A stretch of 64,000 bases of DNA from contig NZ_JAMFMA010000001.1 in NCBI RefSeq assembly GCF_023502425.1, forward strand, positions 1-64,000, written 5' to 3'. Every line of letters starts with the position of its first letter. Within the stretch, counting starts at the first letter, position 1. A program made the translations under genes and the position numbers. Source of the stretch: Flagellimonas spongiicola. GTDB lineage: Bacteria; Bacteroidota; Bacteroidia; Flavobacteriales; Flavobacteriaceae. The notes under the pieces were generated by a model. The model searched no databases, was not told the origin of the DNA, and saw only the letters and a list, made by a program, of their open reading frames with translations. This document shows, piece by piece, positions 36,505 to 45,869 of the stretch.

Positions 36505-37962
36505 ATGAGTGAACACTTATTCGCAGAAGGGAATCCTCAACCACCAGACAGTGGTGATGAGGTAAAAAAAGGTTTTATGGGGCTGGTTGGCAGTGTCCGG
36601 AAGTTTCTATTGGAGCTTTTGGAAATACGTTCCAATACGGACGCCGCAGCAACCAAAGAATCCATAATTGCTGATATTCCATTTAAAGGACATACCTCAT
36701 GGATTTTGGTGTGCTCCATTTTCATTGCATCTGTTGGACTTAATGCAAATTCTACCGCGGTTGTAATCGGTGCCATGTTAATTTCACCATTGATGGGTCC
36801 AATTTTAGGCATGGGCTTATCACTGGCCATAAATGATATCGATACCTTGAGGCGATCGTTCAAAAACTTCACCGTGATGGTGGTGCTGAGTGTTATTACA
36901 GCGTTTCTGTTTTTCTATTTATTCCCCCTTCGTGATGAATCTTCTGAATTATTGGCACGTACCAAACCGGATATTCGGGATGTTTTGATAGCCTTTTTTG
37001 GGGGATTGGCTTTGGTTATTGCTAGAGCAAAAAAAGGAACAATTGCAAGTGTGATTTTTGGTGTAGCCATTGCTACTGCTCTTATGCCACCACTTTGTAC
37101 GGTGGGCTTTGGGTTGGCCATTGGTAAACCTTGGTATGCTGCAGGGGCCATGTATCTTTTCATAATTAATACCATTTTTATTGGATTGGCTACGTTTTTG
37201 GTCATAAAATATTTGCGCTTTCCTATGGTGCGTTACGCCAATTCTCAGCGTAGGCGTATGATTGCCCGGGCTGCATCAATTACTGGGATTGCGGTAATGA
37301 TTCCAGCTGGATTTACCTTTTATCAAGTATTCCAAGAGTCACTTTTTAAGAAACAGGCCAATCAATTTCTTAAGGAAACCATAGAGGTTTATCAATTTAA
37401 TTCTGCGGGACGCTATGTGGATAATCTCACAAAATTGGAGTATCAAGAAGGTGATGAACCCTCATTGATTGAATTGGTATGTATGGGAGACGAATTGATT
37501 CCCGAAAATGTGATCAATACTTGGCGGGTACAAAAAAATGATTATTCACGCCTAAAGGATGCAGAATTTAGAATTTTACAAGGGGGCAAGGACGATTCCG
37601 AAGAAAAATTCAACTACGTAAGTGAATTGTATGAGAAAAACAAGGCGGAATTGTTGAACAAGGATGAGCAAATCCGATTGTTGGAGGAAGAAGTTGCAAC
37701 CTTGACCAAAAATGCAGGAAAACAGATTCCTTTTGAAAGTATAAGTGCCGAGGCAAAGGCAAACTATTCCAATATTCAAAAGGTAGGTTTTTCATACCAA
37801 CTGCAAACAGATTTTAAAAAATTGGATACGATTCCTGTCTTTGAAGTCCAATGGAAGTCAGACGCCAATGCCAATCAAATTCAATCAGATAGTAGAAAGT
37901 TGGAAAATTGGTTGAAGTTGCGCATTCAGGATTCCACGCTGGTGGTTAAGGAAGTGAACTAG
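36505..37962 (+). CDS. DUF389-domain membrane protein
   Basis: 485 residues. A central block of about six membrane helices (residues about 65-275) with VIGAMLISPLMGPILGMG and GVAIATALMPPLCTVGFGLA, both hallmarks of the DUF389 family; then a soluble C-terminal region (about 290-485) with a charged coiled-coil-like stretch at 365-405. Function unknown. Likely cotranscribed with manC. The stop codon overlaps that of the convergent mlaF-like gene by 4 bp (CTAG). Confidence 0.88.
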   Translation: MSEHLFAEGNPQPPDSGDEVKKGFMGLVGSVRKFLLELLEIRSNTDAAATKESIIADIPFKGHTSWILVCSIFIASVGLNANSTAVVIGAMLISPLMGPILGMGLSLAINDIDTLRRSFKNFTVMVVLSVITAFLFFYLFPLRDESSELLARTKPDIRDVLIAFFGGLALVIARAKKGTIASVIFGVAIATALMPPLCTVGFGLAIGKPWYAAGAMYLFIINTIFIGLATFLVIKYLRFPMVRYANSQRRRMIARAASITGIAVMIPAGFTFYQVFQESLFKKQANQFLKETIEVYQFNSAGRYVDNLTKLEYQEGDEPSLIELVCMGDELIPENVINTWRVQKNDYSRLKDAEFRILQGGKDDSEEKFNYVSELYEKNKAELLNKDEQIRLLEEEVATLTKNAGKQIPFESISAEAKANYSNIQKVGFSYQLQTDFKKLDTIPVFEVQWKSDANANQIQSDSRKLENWLKLRIQDSTLVVKEVN

Positions 37963-38726
37963 TTTCGCTCCTCAATATACATCTGCCGTACTTTTTTAAA
38001 CAACTCGGAAGAATAAACAAAGTTTGTCACCGCCTCATTATCTGTCTTAAAGATCTCCTTGTTTGTGCCTTCCCATTCTTTAAAACCATCCTTTAGAAAT
38101 AGGATTTTTTCTCCAATTTCCATAACCGAATTCATGTCATGCGTATTTATTACCGTGGTAATGTTGTATTCTTTGGTAATCTCCTGAATCAAGTTGTCAA
38201 TTAATATGGCAGTCTTTGGGTCCAAACCGGAATTAGGTTCGTCGCAGAACAAGTATTTTGGATTCATTACGATCGCACGTGCAATGGCCACACGCTTTTT
38301 CATCCCGCCGGATATTTCTGATGGAAACTTTTTATGGGCATCAATAAGGTTCACTCTTTCCAAGACAAAATCGACCCGATCTTGCATTTCCGCCTTGGTT
38401 TGTCTCGTGAACATGTCCAGTGGGAACATAACATTTCCTTCCACTGTCATAGAATCGAACAATGCACTTCCTTGAAATACCATGCCCATTTCCTGTCGCA
38501 AGTCACGGCGTTGATCTGTGCTAAGGTCTGCATAGTATTTTCCGTTGTAACAGATGTTGCCTTGCTCTGGTTCAAATAACCCCAATAGACACTTCAAGAA
38601 AACTGTTTTGCCCGAGCCACTTTGTCCTATAACCAAATTTGTTTTCCCTTGTTCAAAAGTGGTACTGATACCTTTGAGTACATGGGTGTCACCGAATGAT
38701 TTATGTATGTTTTCAACTTCAATCAT
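37959..38726 (-). CDS. MlaF-type ABC transporter ATP-binding protein
   Basis: 255 residues from the ATG at 38726; a longer frame reaching 38993 runs antisense-like through the permease gene and is not real. Walker A GQSGSGKT (34-41), Q-loop MGMVFQGSALFD, signature EISGGMKKRVAIARAI, Walker B YLFCDEPNSGLD and the H-loop NTHDMNS match the MlaF/MKL family that energises phospholipid transport between membranes. It overlaps the permease stop by one base (TAATG). Confidence 0.93.
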   Translation of the reverse strand: MIEVENIHKSFGDTHVLKGISTTFEQGKTNLVIGQSGSGKTVFLKCLLGLFEPEQGNICYNGKYYADLSTDQRRDLRQEMGMVFQGSALFDSMTVEGNVMFPLDMFTRQTKAEMQDRVDFVLERVNLIDAHKKFPSEISGGMKKRVAIARAIVMNPKYLFCDEPNSGLDPKTAILIDNLIQEITKEYNITTVINTHDMNSVMEIGEKILFLKDGFKEWEGTNKEIFKTDNEAVTNFVYSSELFKKVRQMYIEERN

Positions 38727-39463
38727 TAGCCTAATAACAATTGGGTTAGGATATAATTCGATATAATGATTACCACACTGGTCCACACAAATGCAGTGGT
38801 ACTGGCTTTGCCTACTTCCAATGCCCCGCCTTTCATATACAAACCATGAAAAGAGGGTATAGTGGCTATTATAAAGGCAAAAACCACGGTTTTGATAAAG
38901 GAATAGGTAATATGAAAGGGAATAAAGTCCAACTGCAGTCCTTTTACAAATTCTCCGCTTGGTGCATAACCACCAAAGGTCCCTGCGACCCATCCACCTA
39001 GAATACCCACATACATGGCGATTGCAACGGCAAAGGGGTAGGCCAACATGGCTATGATTTTAGGAAAAACCAAGTAATTCACTGAATTGATACCCATCAC
39101 TTCAAGCGCATCAATTTGTTCCGTAACCTTCATGGTTCCAATACTTGACGTGATATAAGAACCAACCTTTCCTGCCATGATTATAGAAGTGAAGGTAGGA
39201 GCAAACTCCAGGATTACGGATTGACGCGTGGCAAAACCAATCAAACTTTTAGGAATCAAAGGGCTGTTGAGATTTAAGGCGGTTTGTATGGTAACAACAC
39301 CGCCAATAAAAAACGAAATGAATATAATGATACCCAAGGAACCAAATATCAGTTCATCGATTTCCTTTAAAATAAGGGATCTCATGATTGGCCACTTGGT
39401 AGGTTTTTTAAATACTTCATACACCATGATGAAGTACTTTCCAATCGCTTCAAGGTATTTCAT
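38726..39463 (-). CDS. MlaE-type ABC transporter permease
   Basis: 245 residues, about five to six membrane segments. GGVVTIQTALNLNSPLIP, VILEFAPTFTSIIMAGKVGS and GTMKVTEQIDALEVMGINSV are the conserved MlaE signature. It pairs with the ATP-binding protein just downstream. No MCE-domain MlaD follows within this window. Confidence 0.93.
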   Translation of the reverse strand: MKYLEAIGKYFIMVYEVFKKPTKWPIMRSLILKEIDELIFGSLGIIIFISFFIGGVVTIQTALNLNSPLIPKSLIGFATRQSVILEFAPTFTSIIMAGKVGSYITSSIGTMKVTEQIDALEVMGINSVNYLVFPKIIAMLAYPFAVAIAMYVGILGGWVAGTFGGYAPSGEFVKGLQLDFIPFHITYSFIKTVVFAFIIATIPSFHGLYMKGGALEVGKASTTAFVWTSVVIIISNYILTQLLLG

Positions 39464-39551
39464 GTAGCAAAAAATAGACTTGCAGGCATAAAAATAAGAA
39501 TATTGAAATGCAATTAACCTTCATTTGAATTTTAATACGGGAATTATTGAA

Positions 39552-39559
39552 TAGTTTTG
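39552..39559 (+). promoter_or_regulatory. Candidate -7 element of the PafA-like gene
   Basis: TAGTTTTG (TAnnTTTG), 24 nt before the ATG at 39584; TTTG at 39524-39527 gives a 24-bp spacer, slightly long. Confidence 0.45.
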
Positions 39560-39583
39560 CGCACATACCAAATATTCGTACTG

Positions 39584-41254
39584 ATGAGACTAACAAGGTC
39601 ATTATCCCTATTACTGATTCTTTTTGCGGTATCCTTAACGATCGCACAACGTAAAAAAAAGAGTGTTCCGCAGCCTGAACCTATTGAAATTGCCAAATCG
39701 CCCAAGTTGGTTGTTGGACTTGTAGTAGATCAGATGCGCTATGATTACCTCACCCGATTTTGGGATCATTATGGAGAAGGTGGATTTAAACGGATGGTAC
39801 GTGAGGGTTTTAATTGTAAGAACCATCATTTTAACTATGCCCCTACAAGTACAGGTCCAGGCCATGCTTCGGTGTATACGGGAACAACTCCGGCAACCCA
39901 TGGCATAATAGGGAACAATTGGTATGATAAGGAATTGGATGAGGAAGTATACTGCGCATCCGATGTTAATTATAATACCATAGGTTCAATGTCGGATGCA
40001 GGGAAGATGTCTCCACATCGTATGATGACTACAACTATTACAGATCAACTGCGATTGCATACCCAGAAAAGGGGAAAGGTGATTGCGGTGGCATTAAAAG
40101 ATAGGGGAGCAGTACTACCTGGTGGACATATGGCCAATGCTGCGTACTGGTTTGAAGGTGGAGAAAGTGGAAACTGGATTTCAAGTTCTTATTATATGGA
40201 TGAGCTTCCTGAGTGGGTCAATGATTTCAATGAATCTGATGCGGTTGAAAACTATAAAAAGCCTTGGACCACATTAAAACCGATAGACACTTATTTGGAA
40301 AGTGGTCCTGATGCCAATACCTATGAAGGGAAGCACAAAGGGGAAGTCACAAATACCTTTCCTCATGATTTGCCTGCAATTTGGGACTTTAACAGACAAT
40401 TTGACTTGTTGAGAAGTACCGCCTATGGAAATAGTATTACCACAGATTTTGCTTTGGCTGCTTTAAAAGGTGAAGGATTAGGAACTGATACTATAACCGA
40501 TTTCTTTGCTGTTAGCTATTCCAGTACGGACTACGTTGGCCATTTCTATGGCGTCAACTCAAAGGAAATCCAAGATACGTATCTAAGGTTGGACCTGGAA
40601 TTGACTAAACTTTTCAATGCCTTGGATCAACAAGTAGGAGCAGGTCAGTACACGGTGTTTTTAACCGCCGACCATGGAGCTATTGATGTGCCTGCCTATT
40701 TAAAGGATGAAAAAGTTCCTGCCGGTTATATTGATATCTTGGAAATGCGTTTGAAATTCGTTGAGTTCATGAAATACAAATACGGAACCACCGATGTGTT
40801 GAAGAATATTTCCAATTACCAGGTTTTCCTTGATCATAAAGTGATCAATAACTTGGACATTGACCTGCAAGATGCCCAGGAGGAAATTGCTGCCGAGTTT
40901 ATGAAATATGGTTCCATTAACCAGGTCTATACGGCCTACCAGATGTGGCAAAATGAGTATACGGAAGGCATTCCCTATATCTTACAAAATGGATACAACC
41001 AAAAACGTTCTGGCGATGTGTTGTTCGTACCAAAACCAGGTTTTATTTCGTATAAAAATACGGGCTCTACGCATGGTTCACCTATGATTTATGACACCCA
41101 TGTACCCTTATTGTTGTTTGGTAAAGGTATCCAACATGGAAGTACGGCAAACCGTACTGAAATCCCTGATATTGCACCTACCATAGCTACTTTATTGGGG
41201 ATTTCATTTCCAAATGGGACTACGGGCAAGCCTATTGTGGAGGTGTTGGAATAG
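39584..41254 (+). CDS. PafA-like alkaline phosphatase/phosphodiesterase superfamily protein
   Basis: 556 residues from the ATG at 39584 (an upstream TTG overlaps the promoter). Signal peptide (about 1-21, LTIAQ). LVVGLVVDQMRYDYLTRFWD (metal Asp about 49), NYAPTSTGPGHASVYTGT with the Thr nucleophile near residue 88, VSYSSTDYVGHFYG, LTADHGA and GSTHGSPMIYDTHVPL supply the metal-binding Asp/His set. The motif order is that of the flavobacterial PafA alkaline phosphatase with Thr nucleophile. A periplasmic role in phosphate acquisition is likely. Confidence 0.88.
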   Translation: MRLTRSLSLLLILFAVSLTIAQRKKKSVPQPEPIEIAKSPKLVVGLVVDQMRYDYLTRFWDHYGEGGFKRMVREGFNCKNHHFNYAPTSTGPGHASVYTGTTPATHGIIGNNWYDKELDEEVYCASDVNYNTIGSMSDAGKMSPHRMMTTTITDQLRLHTQKRGKVIAVALKDRGAVLPGGHMANAAYWFEGGESGNWISSSYYMDELPEWVNDFNESDAVENYKKPWTTLKPIDTYLESGPDANTYEGKHKGEVTNTFPHDLPAIWDFNRQFDLLRSTAYGNSITTDFALAALKGEGLGTDTITDFFAVSYSSTDYVGHFYGVNSKEIQDTYLRLDLELTKLFNALDQQVGAGQYTVFLTADHGAIDVPAYLKDEKVPAGYIDILEMRLKFVEFMKYKYGTTDVLKNISNYQVFLDHKVINNLDIDLQDAQEEIAAEFMKYGSINQVYTAYQMWQNEYTEGIPYILQNGYNQKRSGDVLFVPKPGFISYKNTGSTHGSPMIYDTHVPLLLFGKGIQHGSTANRTEIPDIAPTIATLLGISFPNGTTGKPIVEVLE

Positions 41255-41343
41255 TTGACTTTATTTGTTGTTCAAAATTGTTAAAGCTATAATGGTTAAA
41301 GTAACGTGTCTTTTTTTCTAGATTATATGTTGTTGGCGAACCG

Positions 41344-41940
41344 TTAATTTTTAAACTTAAAGTCCATACCGAACAGAAAATAACCTAAAGTGAAATAATT
41401 GTTACCAACCATTCCGTTGATAGGTCTTATTTCATAAGCTATTTTCCTCTTAGGGAAATCTATTCGAAGCCCAATTGATACATTCCCGCCAAAATAGAAT
41501 GAATTGAAAAAAATGGAATGGCTATTTCTAACATCGCCATCTCCACCTGTTCCCAAAAGGCCTCTTGAGTAACTTGCAAATGGTCCAATTGAAGTTACAA
41601 AGGATACTGCTTTGTATTTCATAATGTCATAGTGTAGGTTGTATCCCAAGGTAGTAATACGATAAAATTGATTTGGAGTATCAGTAATTCCAAAAGGAAC
41701 GAATCCGCCTATCATCAGATTCGGATTTAATCTGAGTTTTTGTTTTTTTCCAAAGCTTTTTTGTAGCCCAATAGAGTAGATGATTCCTAGACCTCTTTCG
41801 GTCTCTCCTTCATTAAACCCAAAAGCAATACCTGTTTTTAAGGAATTTCTCTTGAATTCAATATTTTGGCCATAAACAAAGCTAGCGCACGAAGTAAGTA
41901 GGACTGTTAAATATAATGTTATGTTCTTTAGTTGCATCAC
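41344..41940 (-). CDS. Small outer-membrane beta-barrel protein, unknown function
   Basis: 198 residues. Signal peptide of about 25 residues ending SFVYGQ (a Cys at 18 could alternatively mark a lipoprotein). The rest alternates hydrophobic and polar residues with Gly/Tyr/Phe-rich turns and ends MDFKFKN, as in 8-stranded outer-membrane barrels. I do not recognise a family. It is the last gene of a three-gene group behind the metalloprotease lipoprotein, 36 bp after the small lipoprotein. Confidence 0.65.
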   Translation of the reverse strand: MMQLKNITLYLTVLLTSCASFVYGQNIEFKRNSLKTGIAFGFNEGETERGLGIIYSIGLQKSFGKKQKLRLNPNLMIGGFVPFGITDTPNQFYRITTLGYNLHYDIMKYKAVSFVTSIGPFASYSRGLLGTGGDGDVRNSHSIFFNSFYFGGNVSIGLRIDFPKRKIAYEIRPINGMVGNNYFTLGYFLFGMDFKFKN

Positions 41941-41976
41941 AATATAGACTAATTGAGCTTGCCGGTGTTTTATAGG

Positions 41977-42414
41977 TTAGTCTGGTAATTCAAAAGCTCC
42001 CTCCAATAGTTCTGGAGTCAAAACATACTCATAAACCCGGGTGTCGATTTCTGTGAATATAGTGCCCTCCAATCTCGTAAAAACTCTTTCGTCGTCTATA
42101 AAACATAAATTCTCAAAATCTGAGATGGCTCTATGACATCGAAAGCCCATATTGGTATTTGAAATTCTAATTTCAACAAAATTTCCACATAAACCGCCAA
42201 CAAAGCTTTCAGGTATTGTATATGAACATTCATATGAAAAGTTGTTTAAAATTGTTTGCGTTGATGAATCCGTATCATTTGTGATTTGTACATCTTGACC
42301 AGTCTCATTTTTTAATACATATACGTATTTGAATTTTTCCTCTTCAGTATCTTCAATGATGCCACAAGAAGTGCACAAAAGTATTATGGATAAAAGTGAT
42401 AATAGTTTTTTCAT
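41977..42414 (-). CDS. Small lipoprotein, unknown function
   Basis: 145 residues. Lipobox LLCTSCGII (Cys17). The mature part has a charged start (EDTEEEKF) and beta-like segments; four cysteines (YECSY, GLCGN, FRCHR, NLCFI) could form two disulfides. No family recognised. It begins 9 bp after the metalloprotease stop codon, so the two are translated from one message and may act together. Confidence 0.7.
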   Translation of the reverse strand: MKKLLSLLSIILLCTSCGIIEDTEEEKFKYVYVLKNETGQDVQITNDTDSSTQTILNNFSYECSYTIPESFVGGLCGNFVEIRISNTNMGFRCHRAISDFENLCFIDDERVFTRLEGTIFTEIDTRVYEYVLTPELLEGAFELPD

Positions 42415-42423
42415 TATTATTAA

Positions 42424-44334
42424 TTAATTGCAATTGTCGTACATATAGACTCCAAATAGCTCATCAACAAAAGCTTCGGTTGGGTTAACGTGTTGATTTT
42501 TTAATCGTTCTTTCCATGTATGTGGACCTCTAGAGCGAAATAATGAAGTTTGAATTTGCCTTAAGGAATAATCACGAACACGGTCAATCGGCAATGTTTC
42601 ACGTATTTCTTCTTGTTGATTATAGTTGTCAGTTAAATCAATAACAATTGGAGTATATTGATTCTTGCTATGATGTCTAACTATTTGATCTTGCCTCCAT
42701 GAATTAAATAACCGCCTATCGTCTGTTGCTCTCGCGTTCAAAGCATTAGACCCTGAATAATTTAGATTAAGTTCTAAATATCTATCATTAGTAACAACGG
42801 TTTCCACGCCTGCTGCCCAACTTTCTGCCATGGTCTGTAGGGTACAGCCCATACTGCGTAAATTGGTGAAAAATGCTCGGTCCAAACGGTAATGACTGGC
42901 ATGCGTCATTTCATGGGTAACCAGACCGTAGATTTCATCACTTGCCATGGGTCTTCGGCCGTCTAGCCTACCCACCCTAATTTCGCATTTTGGGATTAGA
43001 CTGTATCTTCCCAAAGGATTTAAATCCAGATGGAACCCAGCGTCTTTGTTATATAATGCATTGATTCGTATCCAACTCCAATTGGGGTGTTTTAACCCAA
43101 ATTGCCCAACGGCTCTTTCGTAGAAATCATGGGAGGCATTATGAACCAAGGCATAAAATTGGCTTCTACCCCATGTAAAATTTTGGTTCCAACTACGCCT
43201 TCTATAGGTGCGTGTACCTCTATGTTTAGCTGCAATATAGGCGTTGCCGGCCATTACTTTGAATTTTCTGCGGGTATTGTTAAAGTAAACCGCATATTTC
43301 ACCCGTTGTGTGCGGGTGCTACTTGTTCTAAAATTCCCGTTTGCGTTTGTCCGTGCTCTTTTAATTACAAGATAACCCCATTTGCGCACCTTAACCTCTG
43401 CACCAACAACACCTACATTTCGTCCCAAGACATCCTCGCGCACCGTTATTCGCCCAGAGGGACTCCATCTGCGTCTTCTGGCTGTGGTGCCTTGTTCGGC
43501 TGCTATCATGGCTTCCACAGAAGCAAGGTCTATGATCAAGTCTTTTTGCTGATAACCCTTGGCCACCGCCTTAGCATAGCTGTAAAGTGTACCCGAGGTG
43601 TCGTTGGGAAGATAGAACTTTAGGGCTGCCAATTCTTCTTCATCCAGGTTATTGGTCAGTTTTAGGGCCTCCAGCTCCAAATATTCAAAGACTTCACCAC
43701 TATTGTCCACAGTTAAAATGTCTTTGGTGGTTTGGTTACGGGGCTGTTTTACCATGATTTCCCCTTCAGCCAAGCTTTCCTTGTCATCCATTTCCGGAGC
43801 AAAATAAAGGTCATTTAATCGTTCATTGTGTATGTTTTCTGGTATAGGGTAATCAAAGGGTACTACAGCATAGAGGTAGGAAAAGGAATCTGGGTTTTCA
43901 TCACCCTCCAATTCAGGGTCATCGTAAAAATCGCCTTGTTCCTCAATTTGGTAATGTAAAGGAATATTGGAAGCTTGAAGTATCGTATCTCTACTGATCA
44001 GATCATGTTCCAAACTATCTTTGGGTAAAAACCGATAGTAATAATGCGAAGGAAGAATTTCGATGCTTTGACCATTTTTAAAGGTTTTGGCAAGTTTGCT
44101 GTCTTTAGAACGGTGTTTGAGATTTACCAAAAGATTTTCAAATGCCGTATTCATATTTACCACGGTGTAGGGCATGTTGAGCTCTTCTCCTAAGATTACT
44201 GGTTTACTATCCAGTTGTTCTTTTTTGAGAATTTCATTCTGATTGGTTTCTAGATTCGACTCTTGTTGGCATGAAGTGACCAATAAAAGTAGGAGTGAAG
44301 TTGTAATAAGTGGAAAGTTAGCATGGTTTTTCAT
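42424..44334 (-). CDS. Putative HExxH metalloprotease lipoprotein
   Basis: 636 residues from the ATG at 44334; a start 63 bp upstream adds a polar head before the signal peptide. Lipobox LLVTSCQQE (Cys22). Order: a variable acidic region (about 30-270), an Arg-rich stretch (ARRRRWSPSGR, about 285) leading into a carboxypeptidase-regulatory-like beta domain (VVGAEVKVRKWGYLVIKRA then ANGNFRT), then a catalytic-looking part with LVTHEMTHASHY (HEMTH at about 474-478) and AESWAAGVETV (about 505), whose Glu could be the third zinc ligand of a gluzincin. The overall family is unknown to me. First gene of a three-gene group. Confidence 0.75.
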   Translation of the reverse strand: MKNHANFPLITTSLLLLLVTSCQQESNLETNQNEILKKEQLDSKPVILGEELNMPYTVVNMNTAFENLLVNLKHRSKDSKLAKTFKNGQSIEILPSHYYYRFLPKDSLEHDLISRDTILQASNIPLHYQIEEQGDFYDDPELEGDENPDSFSYLYAVVPFDYPIPENIHNERLNDLYFAPEMDDKESLAEGEIMVKQPRNQTTKDILTVDNSGEVFEYLELEALKLTNNLDEEELAALKFYLPNDTSGTLYSYAKAVAKGYQQKDLIIDLASVEAMIAAEQGTTARRRRWSPSGRITVREDVLGRNVGVVGAEVKVRKWGYLVIKRARTNANGNFRTSSTRTQRVKYAVYFNNTRRKFKVMAGNAYIAAKHRGTRTYRRRSWNQNFTWGRSQFYALVHNASHDFYERAVGQFGLKHPNWSWIRINALYNKDAGFHLDLNPLGRYSLIPKCEIRVGRLDGRRPMASDEIYGLVTHEMTHASHYRLDRAFFTNLRSMGCTLQTMAESWAAGVETVVTNDRYLELNLNYSGSNALNARATDDRRLFNSWRQDQIVRHHSKNQYTPIVIDLTDNYNQQEEIRETLPIDRVRDYSLRQIQTSLFRSRGPHTWKERLKNQHVNPTEAFVDELFGVYMYDNCN

Positions 44335-44473
44335 AAAGGATTGATTTGGGTTTAAATAACTAGACCTGTTTGTCAACTCAAAAAGACTGAAAATCAAAGT
44401 ATTCCAAAATGCATCTTAGATTTTGGAAGCTTTTTCTTTCAAGATATGCGCTCAATAATTGAAAACACGTACG

Positions 44474-44533
44474 AATTGACGTACTCACGTTTTTAATTGA
44501 CGGATACACTAATTGAGTTGACGGATGCCATAT
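44474..44533. repeat. Three direct repeats with exact 21-bp period
   Basis: AATTGACG at 44474 and 44495 and AGTTGACG at 44516, each followed by T/G-A-C/T and, in the first two, CAC. The phase of two helical turns is typical of sites for LytTR-domain proteins. They lie 140-190 bp upstream of the metalloprotease gene, within the 230-bp gap before the DUF418 gene. Confidence 0.65.
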
Positions 44534-44564
44534 TGAAACCCAAATGTTTCAAGGTTTTGCTCTT

Positions 44565-45761
44565 CTATTTTTTTCGAAACACCTCAATTTTACCCCTGCT
44601 TAAACTGCGCCAAAGCCATTCAAATGGACCGTAGTGGAAATGGGACAACCAATATTTGCTATAGCTTAATTGCGCTGCCCAAATGAAAGCCACCATGATG
44701 AGTTGTTGCGATCGTTCCACTTTACCAAAATACCCTAATCCGTAGAAAAACAAAGCCATTGTGAGGGATTGAACTAAATAATTGCTTAAGGCCATTCTGC
44801 CAATTGCTGCAATTCGAGATAAGAGTCCTTTGGCACATTGTTTTTGGATGACCAGGATCATAATACCAACATAGCCTATGGCCATTCCAAGACTGCCCCA
44901 ATAATTGAACTGGCTACCCAAAAACATGGAGTATTGTAGTTTCCAATCGTGATGAAAATTAAAAATTACACCGAATGCTACAATTATTAGTGAAGGAAAC
45001 CCAACGAACAAAACGGATTTTATATAAACGCTTTTGCTACTTTTTCCTGTCAAAAATCCAGATTTGAACAATGCCATACCTAGTAACATCAAACCAAAAA
45101 CACGCCAGAAGATGTGTCCGAAAAAATAGGTGGTTTGCAACATTTGGGCGGTATGGTAACGTTGTGCCATTTGATTGGAGATACTTCCTTGATAGGCAGC
45201 TACCTCTCGCTGAATCAAATCGACATTAGGTGCCCAGCCGCCGGATATGCTTTGAATTACTTCTTTTGGGGCATTTAGCATTTGGAATCCTGTATAAAAA
45301 TCTAGTAGACTGCTAACTGAAAAAACAACAAGTCCTAGCGCTATCAAACCTTTTATGGATTGCTTTCGAAATGGATAGACTAAAAATGCGCAAAATGCGT
45401 ATGGCGCCAATATATCACCATACCAGACGAGGTAGGCATGCACTAATCCAATAATCAACAACCAAAAATTTCTTTTGTAATGGATCTTGAAGGACGACCT
45501 CCCCTTTTGTTCATATTTGGAAGTTATCAATAGCACGGAAGCACCAAACAGCAGTGAAAACAATGTCATGAATTTTTGGTCGGCCAGAATATGACTGGAA
45601 ACCCAAGTGATAAGATTCAATCCCTTTAAATCTTCAAACGCATTTGGGTTTAGATAAGCTTGTCCCACCATGGAAAAGCTTTGTACATTCATCAAGGGAA
45701 TACCAAGAATGGCAAATCCTCTTAATACATCTAGGGCGATAATTCTCGTTTTGTCCTGCAT
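44565..45761 (-). CDS. DUF418-domain membrane protein (YeiB-like)
   Basis: 398 residues, about nine to ten membrane helices. The N-terminus RIIALDVLRGFAILGIPLMN and the middle LFSLLFGASVLL plus YLVWYGDILAPYAFCAFLVY are characteristic; the DUF418 domain at the C-terminus has GRMALSNYLVQSLTMALFFY and ends near FEWLWRSL. Function unknown, possibly transport. It lies 108 bp downstream of the LytTR regulator on the same strand. Confidence 0.9.
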   Translation of the reverse strand: MQDKTRIIALDVLRGFAILGIPLMNVQSFSMVGQAYLNPNAFEDLKGLNLITWVSSHILADQKFMTLFSLLFGASVLLITSKYEQKGRSSFKIHYKRNFWLLIIGLVHAYLVWYGDILAPYAFCAFLVYPFRKQSIKGLIALGLVVFSVSSLLDFYTGFQMLNAPKEVIQSISGGWAPNVDLIQREVAAYQGSISNQMAQRYHTAQMLQTTYFFGHIFWRVFGLMLLGMALFKSGFLTGKSSKSVYIKSVLFVGFPSLIIVAFGVIFNFHHDWKLQYSMFLGSQFNYWGSLGMAIGYVGIMILVIQKQCAKGLLSRIAAIGRMALSNYLVQSLTMALFFYGLGYFGKVERSQQLIMVAFIWAAQLSYSKYWLSHFHYGPFEWLWRSLSRGKIEVFRKK

Positions 45762-45869
45762 GACTTTGATTTTAGCTCATGCAAGAAGTCTAATTTTCTT
45801 CAGAATCGACCAAAATCCAAGGGCTTAGGTATGATTGGGCAGGTGGGTGTTATGAATGGGAAAGTGTGC

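Noticed and set aside
38727-38993. N-terminal extension of the MlaF-type protein
   Set aside because: It overlaps the permease gene in another frame; ABC homology begins at the ATG at 38726.
43102-43623. 173-codon open frame opposite the metalloprotease gene
   Set aside because: Cys- and Thr-rich without pattern, and the minus-strand frame has signal peptide, HExxH and operon context.
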